Below are positions 34,447-44,909 of a stretch of 64,000 nt of DNA, in pieces. Positions within the stretch are counted from its first letter, which is position 1. Every line of letters begins with the position of its first letter. The notes beneath the pieces were generated by a model that was not told the DNA's origin, did no database searches, and saw only the letters and a list, made by a program, of their open reading frames with translations. This stretch comes from Haberlea rhodopensis (lineage: Eukaryota > Streptophyta > Magnoliopsida > Lamiales > Gesneriaceae), in contig CAJQUN010000140.1 in NCBI GenBank assembly GCA_907163345.1, positions 1 to 64,000 of the forward strand, in the 5' to 3' direction. The translations under genes and the position numbers were made by a program.

Positions 34447-36789
34447 TGATGCGTGTAAAACACACCGCAAGTGTATGATATCAAGTCTTAGTATAGGAAA
34501 TTAAATTACGGAGGTCGAACTCACGGTGATTGAAAATTAAGTGTATATCAAGTACTGTAATTAAATTAGCCCTAACTTTATTTAAACAATCAATATTTAG
34601 CGAATTACTTAAATAACTAAATTAAACTAGCAAGATGAATATTTAAGTGGAGAAAATCAATGAGAACGGATTCTAAATGTTTGACTTCACTCGACTATCC
34701 ATTATGTCGTGTTCTTCAGTTTATTAGCCAAGATTCCTATGTTATTTTATTACCTCTCCCTATTGTTAAATGAAATAATCATTCAATAATCATCTTGATG
34801 TGTCCACATAAGATATACTATTAAACAATTTAAATAGCACAATGATTATTTGCAAGGCTTCAATGGAGTTATACGTCTGTCGACTATATAAATTTCCACG
34901 ATGTAAATTCCTAATGTCATATTCAAAACCCCATCTCCTGAGTGGTAGATTCTAAATAAATAAACATGATGATTCAATTAGTGGTAAGTTAATTAAAATG
35001 CAAATAAATCAGCAATCACAAATAAACCTTATGAAAAAACAAAATATATTAATAAATCAATCCAAAAACATGGATTCAAGTCAAGCTACGTCTACCCATA
35101 GAATAATAAATTAGTTCATGAATAAATTAAATAAACGCATAGACATTTTCTTAGTTATCATAAACATAAATAAAAAGATAATCAAACGAATATGAATTGG
35201 CCCTCCTCCCTGGTAGTCGCCGTCGAATCTTTACCATTCGTTATAAACGCGTCGTCTCAATCGATCTCCTCCTCTCTCCCAAGCTCTCGGTCCTCTTCTT
35301 GCTATTCAGGTACCTTGCTCCTCTGTACGTGAAATATTATTTACGTAAAATAATACCCTTTTAGTTTTCGTTCGCCTCTCTTATGTTACGTCCTTTTTAT
35401 ATCTGCTTGCCATCCCTTTTATGATATTTGTTGTATGTTCCTCTTTCTCGTTCTTATTTTCTTCAAATAATATAATCTGATGTGCATCCTCAAATCTCGT
35501 AAATCTGCTTTCCGTAATATTCCGTCCTTTCAAGATACGCGTGTATCCTCCAAAAATAATAAAATCCCATGAATAAATCTCAATTCCCACCTTAATTGTC
35601 TGCTAAAAAATATATTTGTTCCGAGAATCATGCGCTGACTTTCTTTTAGTCTCCAATGTTACTAATTATAAAATTGACGGTTGTCGTTATATCAAATATT
35701 ATAACTGACGGTATAATATAATTCAAATTTTTTAAATTGTAAAATCGAGGATATACCATGTATTAAAAGTTGTGCTAAAAAAAAAAAAGTTGCTCAAAAA
35801 AAAAGTTGTTCTTTTCATAACATGACAATTATTATTCGATGATCCAAAAAAAAATTATTATTCGAGCATAGAATTTAATTATCAATAATAAATTTCCTTA
35901 ATTTACTTCACTTTCTCTCTTATTTATACTTTTTCCGGTTGCACAACCTCGAACTACGCTGGCAGAATATTTTGCTGGTCGTTTAACCAGCAAAACGACA
36001 GATCACTATACATAAATGTTCTTCCCTCCCAAAACCCTCGCTGCAAATCGTTGACATAAGCAGAGAAATATTACGCGTACAATCCTTTATTTCCATATCT
36101 TCAATGATTGCAATCATTTTCTTGGTTCTCTCATCATCGTGTGCGAGTTCGATTTCAGCTACAGCTTCGATTGGATCTCGTTCAATTTACGATCAATCAA
36201 CGATGATAAAGCTGAAAAACCAGATCTTGCGATGGAATTGAAAGCCACAAATTTGTTTCAAGTACAAATTTAATTAGGAGTTTAATTAAATTTAATTTGG
36301 TTCAGCATTTTATTATTTGAACCATGTATTGCTTCAAGAGCCAAGTAAATCTCTTCCTCTTTTTATAATAAAATATTCTCCTCAATCCACTTATGTGCAC
36401 GTCAGCTTATTTCCTTGTGCGATGATCTAACATATGTTTCTATCAAAAATTCCAGAATAAGTTGTGCTTGGGCGCCGGTTTGGCAGCGCCCCATAGCCAC
36501 ACATTCTGTCTGTGCATACAATTGTCCACTTTTCGGCAGTTGGTGTGCTAGTCTTTAGGCATCCTAGCGCTAGATATACTATCCGGGAATCTAAAAATTC
36601 ATTTTTAAGTCCAATTTTGAATTCTTATCACATTTATGTATTTCTCATCATCTTTAGTCGTAAAATATTTTATTCCTTGAATTCCTAGAAAATACCAAAA
36701 CCAATAACAAAATGCCTAATTCTGCCTCAATACCAACATAAAAGTAAAGTAGAAGAGAATAAAATGTAAGTGCAAATTTGCACTTATCA
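34447..36789 (-). mobile_element. Solo gypsy LTR (about 2.34 kb) inside copia RT
   Basis: On the minus strand it starts TGATAAGTGCAAATTTGC at 36789 and ends after CACTTGCGGTGTG. It splits the copia reading: CRPTDT lies on the right side and PIDM on the left. Flanks GGTGT and AGTAT look like a decayed 5-bp target duplication (original about GGTAT). The U3 holds hairpin TGGGCGCC...GCGCCCCA (36467-36491) and palindrome CTAGCGCTAG (36564-36573). A TATA-like run lies near 36363. Confidence 0.78.
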
Positions 36790-36873
36790 AGTATCAGTCG
36801 GTCTACAATCATTCGTCTCAATTTCTTTTAATAGATCCAATATGTACTTTCCTATGTTTGCTTACTTTACACC
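36790..36873 (-). pseudogene. Copia RT fragment between two insertions
   Basis: The minus strand reads KYILDLLKEIETNDCRPTDT, the part of copia RT that precedes the block at 34446. The left neighbour is the solo LTR, the right neighbour a mitochondrial-like segment. Confidence 0.78.
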
Positions 36874-36874
36874 A

Positions 36875-37970
36875 GCCGCTACCAGTGGGACGGGTACCTA
36901 TCCCGGAAGATGCCAGCCACTAGGGTAGAGTCGTAATGAATCCCGCGCAAATGATGGGTCCGATAGAAAGCCCTATTCCTGGTATCCAGTATCCAATATC
37001 CAATTCAAAGAGCATAGTCCAGTCGTGCAAAAGTCTTTTGGTTCACAGGTCGTACAGGCTTTCTTTATGAATTTCTTTCTATGAGCTTTGAAAGGAAGAA
37101 GAAGGGCTCTTTCCATCCATGGGTTTTTGCCCAGGGTCTTTATCCATGGGGGTGGGTAAGCAGATATACTATTCTCCTTCCTCTTCGGAGGTTTCTGGCT
37201 TTTGAGGTGAGGTTTGCCTATGACTTTATCAACGAAAGACCGGAACCACATACGCCAACCCCGAGGATATCCTACTCTTGAAGAGAAAGGCCACTGCCAG
37301 CCAAGATAGTTCACGCTTTGCGAGAAAACGTTCGATTTGTCGTGAAAGTTCCCCTTTGTCGGAGGGCAGGGGTAAAGATAGAAAGAGTTCCTTTCTAACC
37401 TAAAAAAAAGGGCAGGAGACTACTCTACTAGTATACTTATTCAGCTGGGGCGGTATCTTTTTAGTCAGTTTCAGGCCAGGCCCCTGCTTATGGATAAGCC
37501 GTAGTTGTCCCTCCAAATGCGGAAACCTATACAGTTTGAGTGCTGAGCCCTGTGCTTTGCTGTCCATTTTCCTCGGAAAGAAAAAGGCTAAATGTTGTAG
37601 GGGTCTCCTCTAGTTCTTACCGTCCAGGTATACTCTCTAGCTCTCCGCCGTCAGAACCTTTGAGCTAACAGCAGGATATATTAACAAGTTCAATAGCCAG
37701 CCTATCTCTTAATCGTACGCTTACGAGCATATCTTAGTTCCATCTCGTGGGAGTCCATCTTCCTTCCCGTTTGTTTAAGTTTGAGTTCCCTTCCCAGCAA
37801 TGGGAGATCCAGTGCCTTTTACCAATGGGTAATAGGTTTATCTTATGAAAGTCTTTCGCATGTTTAGCCCTTGACTCGCTTTGTAACCCGGCTTGACGAG
37901 TCACTTTCTTTCCCTGACTAGTCTAAAGAAGTATGACATATCCCAGATTCTACCAAGTCAGCCTTCGTGT
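36875..37970. other. Probable mitochondrial DNA insertion (NUMT)
   Basis: About 1.1 kb with balanced base composition, unlike the AT-rich surroundings. Its texture is typical of plant mitochondrial intergenic DNA (GGAAGAAGAAGGGCTC, CAGTTTCAGGCCAGGCCCC, TCTAGCTCTCCGCCG). A 113-residue minus frame (37314-36973) is of the kind common in plant mitochondrial genomes but has no known function. It lies exactly between two pieces of one copia RT, so it may have been captured during break repair. I recognise no mitochondrial gene, so the origin is inferred from composition and style. Confidence 0.55.
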
Positions 37971-38184
37971 AAGACAACAATTATAAGGAATGCAAACTTG
38001 TGGAATGAATCTTGCTTTATTCATTGAGTTGTTGAGGTACATATAATGTATACAATTACGATATCAACTACGAGAGGAAATAATTATGATTGATGCTATA
38101 CGTAAAATACATTGATCTCAAATCGTAATCTAAGGAACGAATCTAGACATTTCCTTAATTCACCCCAGTAAAATCGAGGTGTCG

Positions 38185-39830
38185 TCGGCCACAGAGATTT
38201 TGGAAAATAGTAGATCAAACCGGGTGCGATGAAGAGGCTTTGTGAGTATGCCAGCCACCTGATCGAGGGTATTGACGTAGGACGGTCAAGACACCTTTGG
38301 CGAACAGGCCACGAACAAAATGTAGGTCAATGGCGATGTGCTTCATATGATAGTGCATAACAGAATGTTAGGCCAGATGAGTAGCACCAATATTGTCACA
38401 GAGAAGACGAGGTGGAGCGCTGAGTGGAATATCAAGCTCAAGAAATAGGTTCTTTACCCAACATACTTCAGCAGCTGCAGAAGCTAATGCTCGATATTCA
38501 GCTTCAGTGGAGGAATGGGCAACACCTTGCTGTTTACGATAAAGCAGGGAAATGGGATTTGATCCAAGGAAGATTATGTATGGGGATGTAGATTTGCTAT
38601 CATGGGGATCACCACCATAGTCAGAATCAGTGTAGGTAGTGAGTTGAAGGGCAGAAGAGCTACGAAGAAGTAAACCATGGTGAATGGCCCTTTTTAAATA
38701 ATGAAATAAGCGCTCAACTTCCCCCAATCATGGTCGGTGGGTAAGGCCATGGTTTGAGCCAACCAGTTCACCGTGAAAGCAATGTCTGGCCGTCATAGTG
38801 AGATATTATAAGCCACCAAGAGTGCACAGATACTCAGTTGGAGTGTCGGAGCCAGAGGTCGACGTAGAGGGTTGGGCGGTCATAGGGGTTTGCAACGGTT
38901 TGGCACCAACCATGAGATGACGTTGCAAGAGATCAAGAGTATACTTGTGTTGAGATAAGAAAAGCCCTTCCTTGCAGTGTGCCACCTCAATACCAAGAAA
39001 ATATAATAGGGTACCTAGATCTTTAGCAGCGAAGTGAGATTGGAGATGCGTAATAACGGAAGCAATAAGTGACTGATGAGAGCCCATGATAATAAGATCA
39101 TATACATACACTAAGATAAAAATACGAGTTTGAGCATGGTGAAGTATAAACAACGTGTAGGGACTGAGTGAAGCCAAAAGATAGCAGTGAGGAGCTCAGT
39201 GCTTAACACAAAGCACGTGCTTGACAAAGTCCGTACAATGATTTCTTCAACCGACAAACATAAAATGACAAGCGTCAACGAACCCATGTGGTTGGGACAT
39301 ATAGACTGGTTCAGAGAGAGTTTCATGTAAAAAGGCGTTACTGATGTCAAGTAGTCGTATATGTTAGTGTCTTTGGAGGGCAATAGACAAGACAGTCTAG
39401 ATAGTGACAGGTTTGATGATGGGACCAAACGTTTTAGAGTAGTCAACACCAAGGTGCTTATGAAAACCCTTGGCAACAAGACGCCTTTTGTATTTGTCCA
39501 GGGACCCATCGGGTTTACGTTTTATACGAAATACCCATTTGTAGCCGATGATATTTGAGTTGCTAGGAGGTGGTACATGATCCCATGTACCATGATGTGT
39601 TAAGGCTGTGAATTCCTCAGCCATTACAGATCGCCAGTGAGTCAGTAAGGGCTTGAGAGACACAGGTAGGTTCGATATCAGTTGGAAGAGGATGTTTGGT
39701 GGTAGAGTGAGTTTTGGGTTTGAAGATATTATTTTGACTACGGGTATGCATGGTATGGGTGCGAGTTGGGACAGGAGAAGGGTCAGGTGGTGAGGCATTG
39801 GGCAAGGGACTAGGACTAGTAGCAAGAGGT
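38185..39830 (-). pseudogene. Copia reverse transcriptase and RNase H, broken
   Basis: Starts with MAEEFTALTHHGTWDHVPPP and IGYKWVFRIKRKPDGSLDKY (39780-39560), then YSKTFGPIIKPVTI. The catalytic box reads ILVYVYDLIIMGS (near 39115-39085) where copia normally has YVDD, so the first catalytic aspartate is a tyrosine. FAAKDLGTLLYFLGIEVA and DLLQRHL follow. RNase H is in the frame 38727-38368, with TYTDSDYGGD and SSTEAEYRALASAAAEVCW, continuing to HSVMHYHMKHIAIDLHF near 38330. A frameshift lies near 39200 and stops are present. Function would have been cDNA synthesis. Confidence 0.85.
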
Positions 39831-40541
39831 GTCGTGGACAGCTCTGTAATATGAGGGTCAGGCGGAGGACATGCAGGAGAGATGAGAGTTGATACGGAGA
39901 TTTTTGTGATGTCTGAGTGAGGACTTTGCATGATCCGAGGAGAATGAGGGTGGCCTAGAAGGCCAGCGGTCGTAGATTTATGGAATGGATATTTCACGAT
40001 AAGGGTGACCAAGGCCATTGAGGACATAGAGGATGATGTCGTCATCCAAGAGTGGCTTGTATATAATGACCAATTCATCCATTGTGGATTTGATTTGTTG
40101 TAGAAATTCACTGACATTTTGCGTGCTAAGAGAAGCACGAGCAAGATTATCTTTGGTTTGCATAACACATGCTTGAGACCGACTTTCAAAGAGACGGCAT
40201 AGCATGGGCGATGCATGGGATGTTGTGGTGGAGGATGAAACAAGTGGTAAACATTCTGGAGAAAGTAAGCCAAAAAATGCAGCAAGCAAGAACTGATCTT
40301 GCTGAAACCAGAGAGGAAAGCCAGTGGCCGGTGAAAAGAAGATTCATTGATATGGCTTGTAAGGTTGTAGCCATTAAGAAAGTAGTAAGATGAGAACCCC
40401 ATGAAGGGAAATTGTGGCTGTGAGATGAATTGGTATATGTTGGTGGGCCGTGAGGGGAACAAAGGTGGAGTTTGATCGGAGGAGATGGTGGACGATGAGG
40501 ACATGGCGGTAGGCAAAAGTAGGGCAACAGTGGAGGAGCTT
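39660..40541 (-). pseudogene. Copia gag joined to integrase C-terminal linker
   Basis: The gag N-terminus is in the frame starting near 40516 (FLNGYNLTSHINESSFHRP). The gag core continues in the frame 40289-39978 (LARASLSTQNVSEFLQQIKS, DELVIIYKPLLDDDI). From about 39950 the reading becomes the proline- and serine-rich linker that follows the integrase in copia (PVPTRTHTMHTRSQNNIFKP). The zinc knuckle, protease and integrase core are absent, so gag was fused to the pre-RT linker by deletion. The 299-residue open frame (40516-39617) crosses this junction. Confidence 0.72.
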
Positions 40542-40770
40542 AGGATGGAAGAAGTAAAAATATTGTTGGAGATTGGAATGATGATACCATATAAGGATGT
40601 AAAATTGTGGAAGGAATCCTACTTTATTCATTGAGTTGTTGAGCTATATATAGTGTATGCAATTATAGTATCAATTACAAGGAAATAATTATGATTGATA
40701 CTATACCTAAAATACATTGATCTCAAAGCGTAATCTCATGAAAGAATCTAAACGTTTACTTAATAACAAT

Positions 40771-42290
40771 CCCCCCCTATGATCTAGCTACTTCCATCCC
40801 TAGGAAGAATCTCAGCTGGCCTAAGTCTTTATACAAATTTCGTAGCCAATTTTTGTTTCAGTATGCTCATTTCTTGTATATCATCCCCGGTTAGAATGAT
40901 ATCATCCACGTAAATAATCAGGATAGATGTCATGTTTCTTGTAGATTTTATGAATAGAATATGATCAGCTTGCCCCCGAGTGTATCATTGACCTTTAATG
41001 AATGATGTAAATCTTTCAAATCAAGCTTTGGGAGACTGATACCGTATAAAGACTTTTTTAATTTGCAAATCTTAGCTCCAAACATTTTGGTAAATCCTTA
41101 TGGAGGTTTCATAAATACCTCATCTTCAAAATCTCCATTCAAGACTGCTTTCTTTACATCCAAGTGATTCAATGTTCAATCAAGGTTGATAGCTACAATA
41201 ATAGAGCTCGGAACAGTAATAGAGAGAACGCTTCTGAATAATCAACTCCAAAAGTATTGGTAGATCCTTTTGCAACTAAGCGTGATTTGTATCGTTCCGG
41301 AGTACCCATCTGAGTCGTATTTGATAGTAAAGACTAATTTACAGCCAAAAATAATTTTCCCTTTAGGTAAATATACTGATTCTCACGTATCATTCTTCTC
41401 CAAAGCTCTCATCTCCTCAAGAACAACTTTCTTCCACTCTGAAAATTTTAGAGCTTCCCAAATATTGTTAGGGATGACCATATTCGTTATTTGTGATATA
41501 AAAGCACAATATGAAGGAGATAAATGTTTTATGACACAAAATTGGATAAAGGATGCTTTGTACATGACCTAACATTTTTCTTAAGGGCAATAGGAAGATC
41601 AATATCATCAACTGGTTTTGACTCAGAATTATCAAGCTTACCTGATAAAGTGAGATCATTGGAGTCTCATCTTGAATTTCTTGATTCAACCTCTGAGTAG
41701 ATGCTTGGTTATGCCTAGGGATAGGGTCTTCTTGTTTGTTTGCTAGACGCCTCTTTGAATAGACAAGGCCTTTGAACCTTTTTTTAGCTATTTTTGTTTC
41801 ATTCGTGATATAGTTTTCCAAAGTATGTATGGAAATATCAGTGACGTGTGGGACATCAAGTTCAAGGACAAAATCAGAATTGTGTGATTCCATCTTGATC
41901 ACGATGCTCCCCCGAAGATGGGAATCTTTGGAATATGATGAACCTTAAAAAAAGAAGTAACATCCATAGACACAAAGTATTTTTGGGAGAGAGGATCGAA
42001 GCATTTGTTATCTTTTTGATTATTAGGATACCCCACAAAGATACATTTGCACGGGGTTCCAGTTTGGAATGCGATGAACAAAGGCAACACACCCAAATTT
42101 TAATTGAATATCCAACGTGAGTCTGGAAGTGGGAAAATAGGTGGTGAAACACTTGAAAGGTGTCTAAAAATTCAAAATGCAAGTTGGAATCCGGTTTATT
42201 AAAAAAGTGGCTGTGAGAATGGCATCTTCCCAAAGGTGTATAAAATACATACGGTTATGCAATTCCTCTCCTCCACAAAATCTAAATCTG
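40771..42290 (-). pseudogene. Copia integrase end and reverse transcriptase (5' part of the fragmented element)
   Basis: Minus-strand readings in order: GRCHSHSHFFNKPDSNL-type integrase sequence near 42230; TGTPCKCIFVGYPNNQK and FVSMDVTSFF (42050-41940), the integrase C-terminal region; then HLSPSYCAFIS, IPNNIWEALKFSEWKKVVLE (41500-41400), the entry to the RT. IIYVDDIILTGDD is near 40915-40880, here with an intact YVDD box. FFLGMEVARS lies near 40810-40780, after which the reading breaks off at a run of Cs beside the younger copia element. The continuation is found at 36873-36790 and 34446-33860. Confidence 0.85.
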
Positions 42291-42299
42291 GATCTAATT

Positions 42300-42804
42300 C
42301 AATCGATTATTTGGCACATTTCATCGAAGGCGCGTGTACAACCTAGAATGTGGAAGACCACCTCCGGCCAAGGAAATTCTTCAGTGGATATATGAACTGA
42401 TGGATCACTTGTTGCATCATTTGGGGTTACTCAGAACAGAAAGAGGACCGGGGCTTGGAAAGCACTATGGACGAGTATTGTGTGGGGCATTTGGAATCAT
42501 AGGAATACGATTATATTTAGGAATAGTTATGTGTCGACTCATATCCTGGTTGATACAAATAAAATAAGACTATGGAATTGGTTGAACATGTTCCATCCTA
42601 GAATTTGTACCATATTCAGTCTCTTTGAACCGGTTGTATGCTTGGGGTTGGTTATGTTGTATCGCAGGTTGTGGCTTAACGAGAGCAGGTTGATTTCATT
42701 GTTGTAATTCTGAGTGTTGTAGAGAGTTCTTTTCTGGTTTTAACATGTAATGGATGAACACCCCTTGTGCTCGTAATTAATAAATTTTTGCCTTATCAAA
42801 AAAA
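42300..42804 (+). pseudogene. LINE (L1-type) 3' end with A-tail
   Basis: Plus-strand frames read GAWKALWTSIVWGIWNHRN and IIFRNSYV, then WNWLNMFHP, matching the C-terminal end of plant L1 polyproteins behind the zf-RVT domain. A stop at 42705-42707 is followed by a short 3' UTR ending TAATTAATAAATTTTTGCC and an A-run (42798-42804). A 5'-truncated copy is expected for this class. A frameshift lies near 42470. It sits directly behind the copia integrase fragment. Confidence 0.72.
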
Positions 42805-43192
42805 TGCATAGGTCTAATCATTTCAGTGTATGGGCTCCAGTGATAGGAAGCTGTATTCCCTTGGCTCCATAGAAACCAGAGTTTTTCAGCAAAAGTTTCT
42901 CAACACCTTTTGAACTTTATACATGCATTTTAATATTTATGAATATATATACTACATGTTATTTTGTATTTTCTAGAAATATTCCCTTAATGATAAAAAA
43001 AAATGCCTAGGTCTAATCATTTCAGTGTATGTGCTCCAGTTATAGGAAGCTGTATTCCCTTGGCTCCATAGAACCAGATTTTTTCAGCAAAAGTTTCTCA
43101 ACACTTTCTTTTGAACTTTATACATGCATTTTAATATTTACGAATACATATACTACATATTATTTTGTATTTTCTAGGAAATATTCCCTTAA
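42805..43192. repeat. Tandem duplication of about 199 bp after the LINE tail
   Basis: Unit 1 starts TGCATAGGTCTAATCATTTC at 42805, unit 2 starts TGCCTAGGTCTAATCATTTC at 43004. Both run to AATATTCCCTTAAT with a few differences. Each unit is preceded by a run of A (7 and 9), the first belonging to the LINE tail. Confidence 0.88.
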
Positions 43193-43351
43193 TCATCATC
43201 TTACATGAGATTATCTTAACATTAGATTTTAACCCATGTATGCACTGTCCCTATACATGATTTTTGTTTAAATATTCTTTGCAACCTTGAATTTTGGCCC
43301 ATGCGGTCTGTGGTGGGCTAGCCAGAAATATATATAAGTGGTGGGCTGCCA

Positions 43352-43357
<6 letters not shown>

Positions 43358-43392
<35 letters not shown>
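43358..43392. repeat. (TA)n microsatellite
   Basis: About 35 bases of alternating TA, preceded by a short duplication of GTGGTGGGCT...CCAGAAATAT. Confidence 0.9.
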
Positions 43393-43394
<2 letters not shown>

Positions 43395-43404
43395 AGTATT
43401 TTTG

Positions 43405-43892
43405 ATATTCATTCCATAATATTTTTGAATTTATTTAATTGCCTGAAAAATATATATTTTTAAATTATGTTGGCAAAAATAATTTCATACTTGTTTATCC
43501 CATTTTCTCCTTTTTAAGCTTATTTTTTAAAATATGTAGATATACATCATTTTAGTAAAATGTATTTATTTTAAAAAAAATTATTGTATATTTTTTTTCT
43601 ATCTAAGCTTAAACTTATTGTATATATTACAATAGTCACTTACAACATTTCATAATTGTTTTGGATTTCTCGTTCCATAATATTTTTGGGTTTATTTAAT
43701 TGCCCAAAAAATATTTATTTTTAAAATTATGTTGGTAAAAATAATTCATACTTATTTGTCCCATTTTCTCCTTTTTACGTTTTTTTTAAAATATATAGAT
43801 ATACATCATTTTAGTGAAAGTGTATTTATTTTTAAAAACATTTCTTGTAAATTTTTTTTCTATCTAAACTTAAACTTATTGTATATATTAAT
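43405..43892. repeat. Tandem duplication of about 261 bp, diverged
   Basis: TTCCATAATATTTTTG recurs at 43412 and 43673, followed in both units by CCCATTTTCTCCTTTTTA, ATAGATATACATCATTTTAG and AAACTTATTGTATATATTA. AT-rich, non-coding. Confidence 0.8.
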
Positions 43893-44013
43893 TTGAATTA
43901 ATATTAAATGGATTATGAATGTCTGATTTTGATTCTTTGGTACATTTCCAATTAAATCTCTTCCAACAGTATAATTTTATATAATAATTTAAACAATATT
44001 AATTATGGTATTC

Positions 44014-44240
44014 GCTCCAAATCAAAGCACTCAATCCGAAGACAACTTTAATAAGAAACTCCAAATCAAACAATCACTAGATATAATGGTAATTATAATG
44101 GATTTAAAATACACCCAAGATAGGTGTCATTTCAAATCCATTATTCAAATCTCTCTTCAAATCAGTTACATTCCTCCAAATCAAAGCACTCAATCCGAAC
44201 ACAACTTTAATAAGAAAATCCAAATCAAACACTCACATTT
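44014..44240. repeat. Direct repeat CCAAATCAAAGCACTCAATC
   Basis: A block of about 60 bases occurs at 44016-44075 and 44175-44235. The 100 bases between contain GGTGTCATTTCAAATCC. A small non-autonomous transposon is possible; the family is not recognised. Confidence 0.6.
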
Positions 44241-44289
44241 ACAACCGAAAAATAAATTTAAAAAATTAGGCTAAATTTTTTTGAATTGA

Positions 44290-44372
44290 GATGATGGAGA
44301 TTCGAATTCTTATCCGCTCTCCACTTTCACCTGCGCCTCTACCAATGCACCACGCTAGTTTGTTTCAATGAA
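44290..44372 (-). other. tRNA-like sequence with A- and B-box-like motifs
   Basis: The minus strand reads TAGCGTGGTGCATTGGTAG, then about 30 bases on GAATTCGAATCTCC, resembling pol III A and B boxes. The acceptor stem does not fold, so it is not a functional tRNA; it could be a SINE head or a tRNA relic. Confidence 0.35.
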
Positions 44373-44689
44373 TTATGTAACTAAAATATATATTAACAAA
44401 TACTTTTCTTCTCATTTCGTTAGAACATCAATAATATAGTTGCTTTTTAGGATTTATATTCCAATTTTTGAGTTACGAATTAATCTATTTTCATAAGATA
44501 TGAAGTATATTTAATGGAAAACTATGTTAAAAAAAAGTGTGCAGATAATATTGCTTGTTAAAATAAATTATATATATACATATTTTAAAATTAGTGTGTG
44601 TAAATAATATTGCTTGTTAAATTTTTTTTCTTCCAATGGCGATTAAGTATTTGAGTTTATTCATTTTTCTGATAGTCAATTGAGATACA

Positions 44690-44880
44690 TATGGTGTACG
44701 GTAAATTTGAGATTTCACATATCACAGTTAGAATTCTGTATCGGGAATGAAAGGATTGTATTTTCATATTTTCAGTTGTCTTCAATACAATCGTGTGTCC
44801 CTATTTATACTTCACATTTCAACTACTTTGGAATAATAAAATAAATATCTAGCAATCTGGAAAATTCCAACAGTTGCCAA
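44690..44880 (-). mobile_element. Possible antisense copia LTR fragment
   Basis: On the minus strand GTATAAATAGGGACAC is followed by ACAATCCTTTCATTCCCG, a TATA box with downstream sequence as found in short copia LTRs. Boundaries not seen. Confidence 0.35.
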
Positions 44881-44909
44881 ACCTTCAGAGAGCGAGGATA
44901 TGGGCTTGA

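Larger units (their letters stand above)
37977..40770 (-). mobile_element. Copia element with short LTRs and ATTGT target duplication
   Basis: Element 37982-40765 flanked by ACAAT on both sides (37977-37981 and 40766-40770; ATTGT on the sense strand). LTRs are about 170-190 bp (37982-38172 and 40588-40765), beginning TATTAAG or TTAAGG in sense and ending CCTTATA. The primer site TGGTATCATCATTCC (40587-40573) follows the 5' LTR directly and is a decayed tRNA-Met site. A tract CTGGGGTGAA precedes the 3' LTR. Total length of 2.8 kb is well below the 4.5-5 kb of a complete copia. Confidence 0.8.

Noticed and set aside
36973..37314. 113-residue frame as a protein gene
   Set aside because: No known motif; typical of chance open frames in GC-balanced mitochondrial-like DNA.
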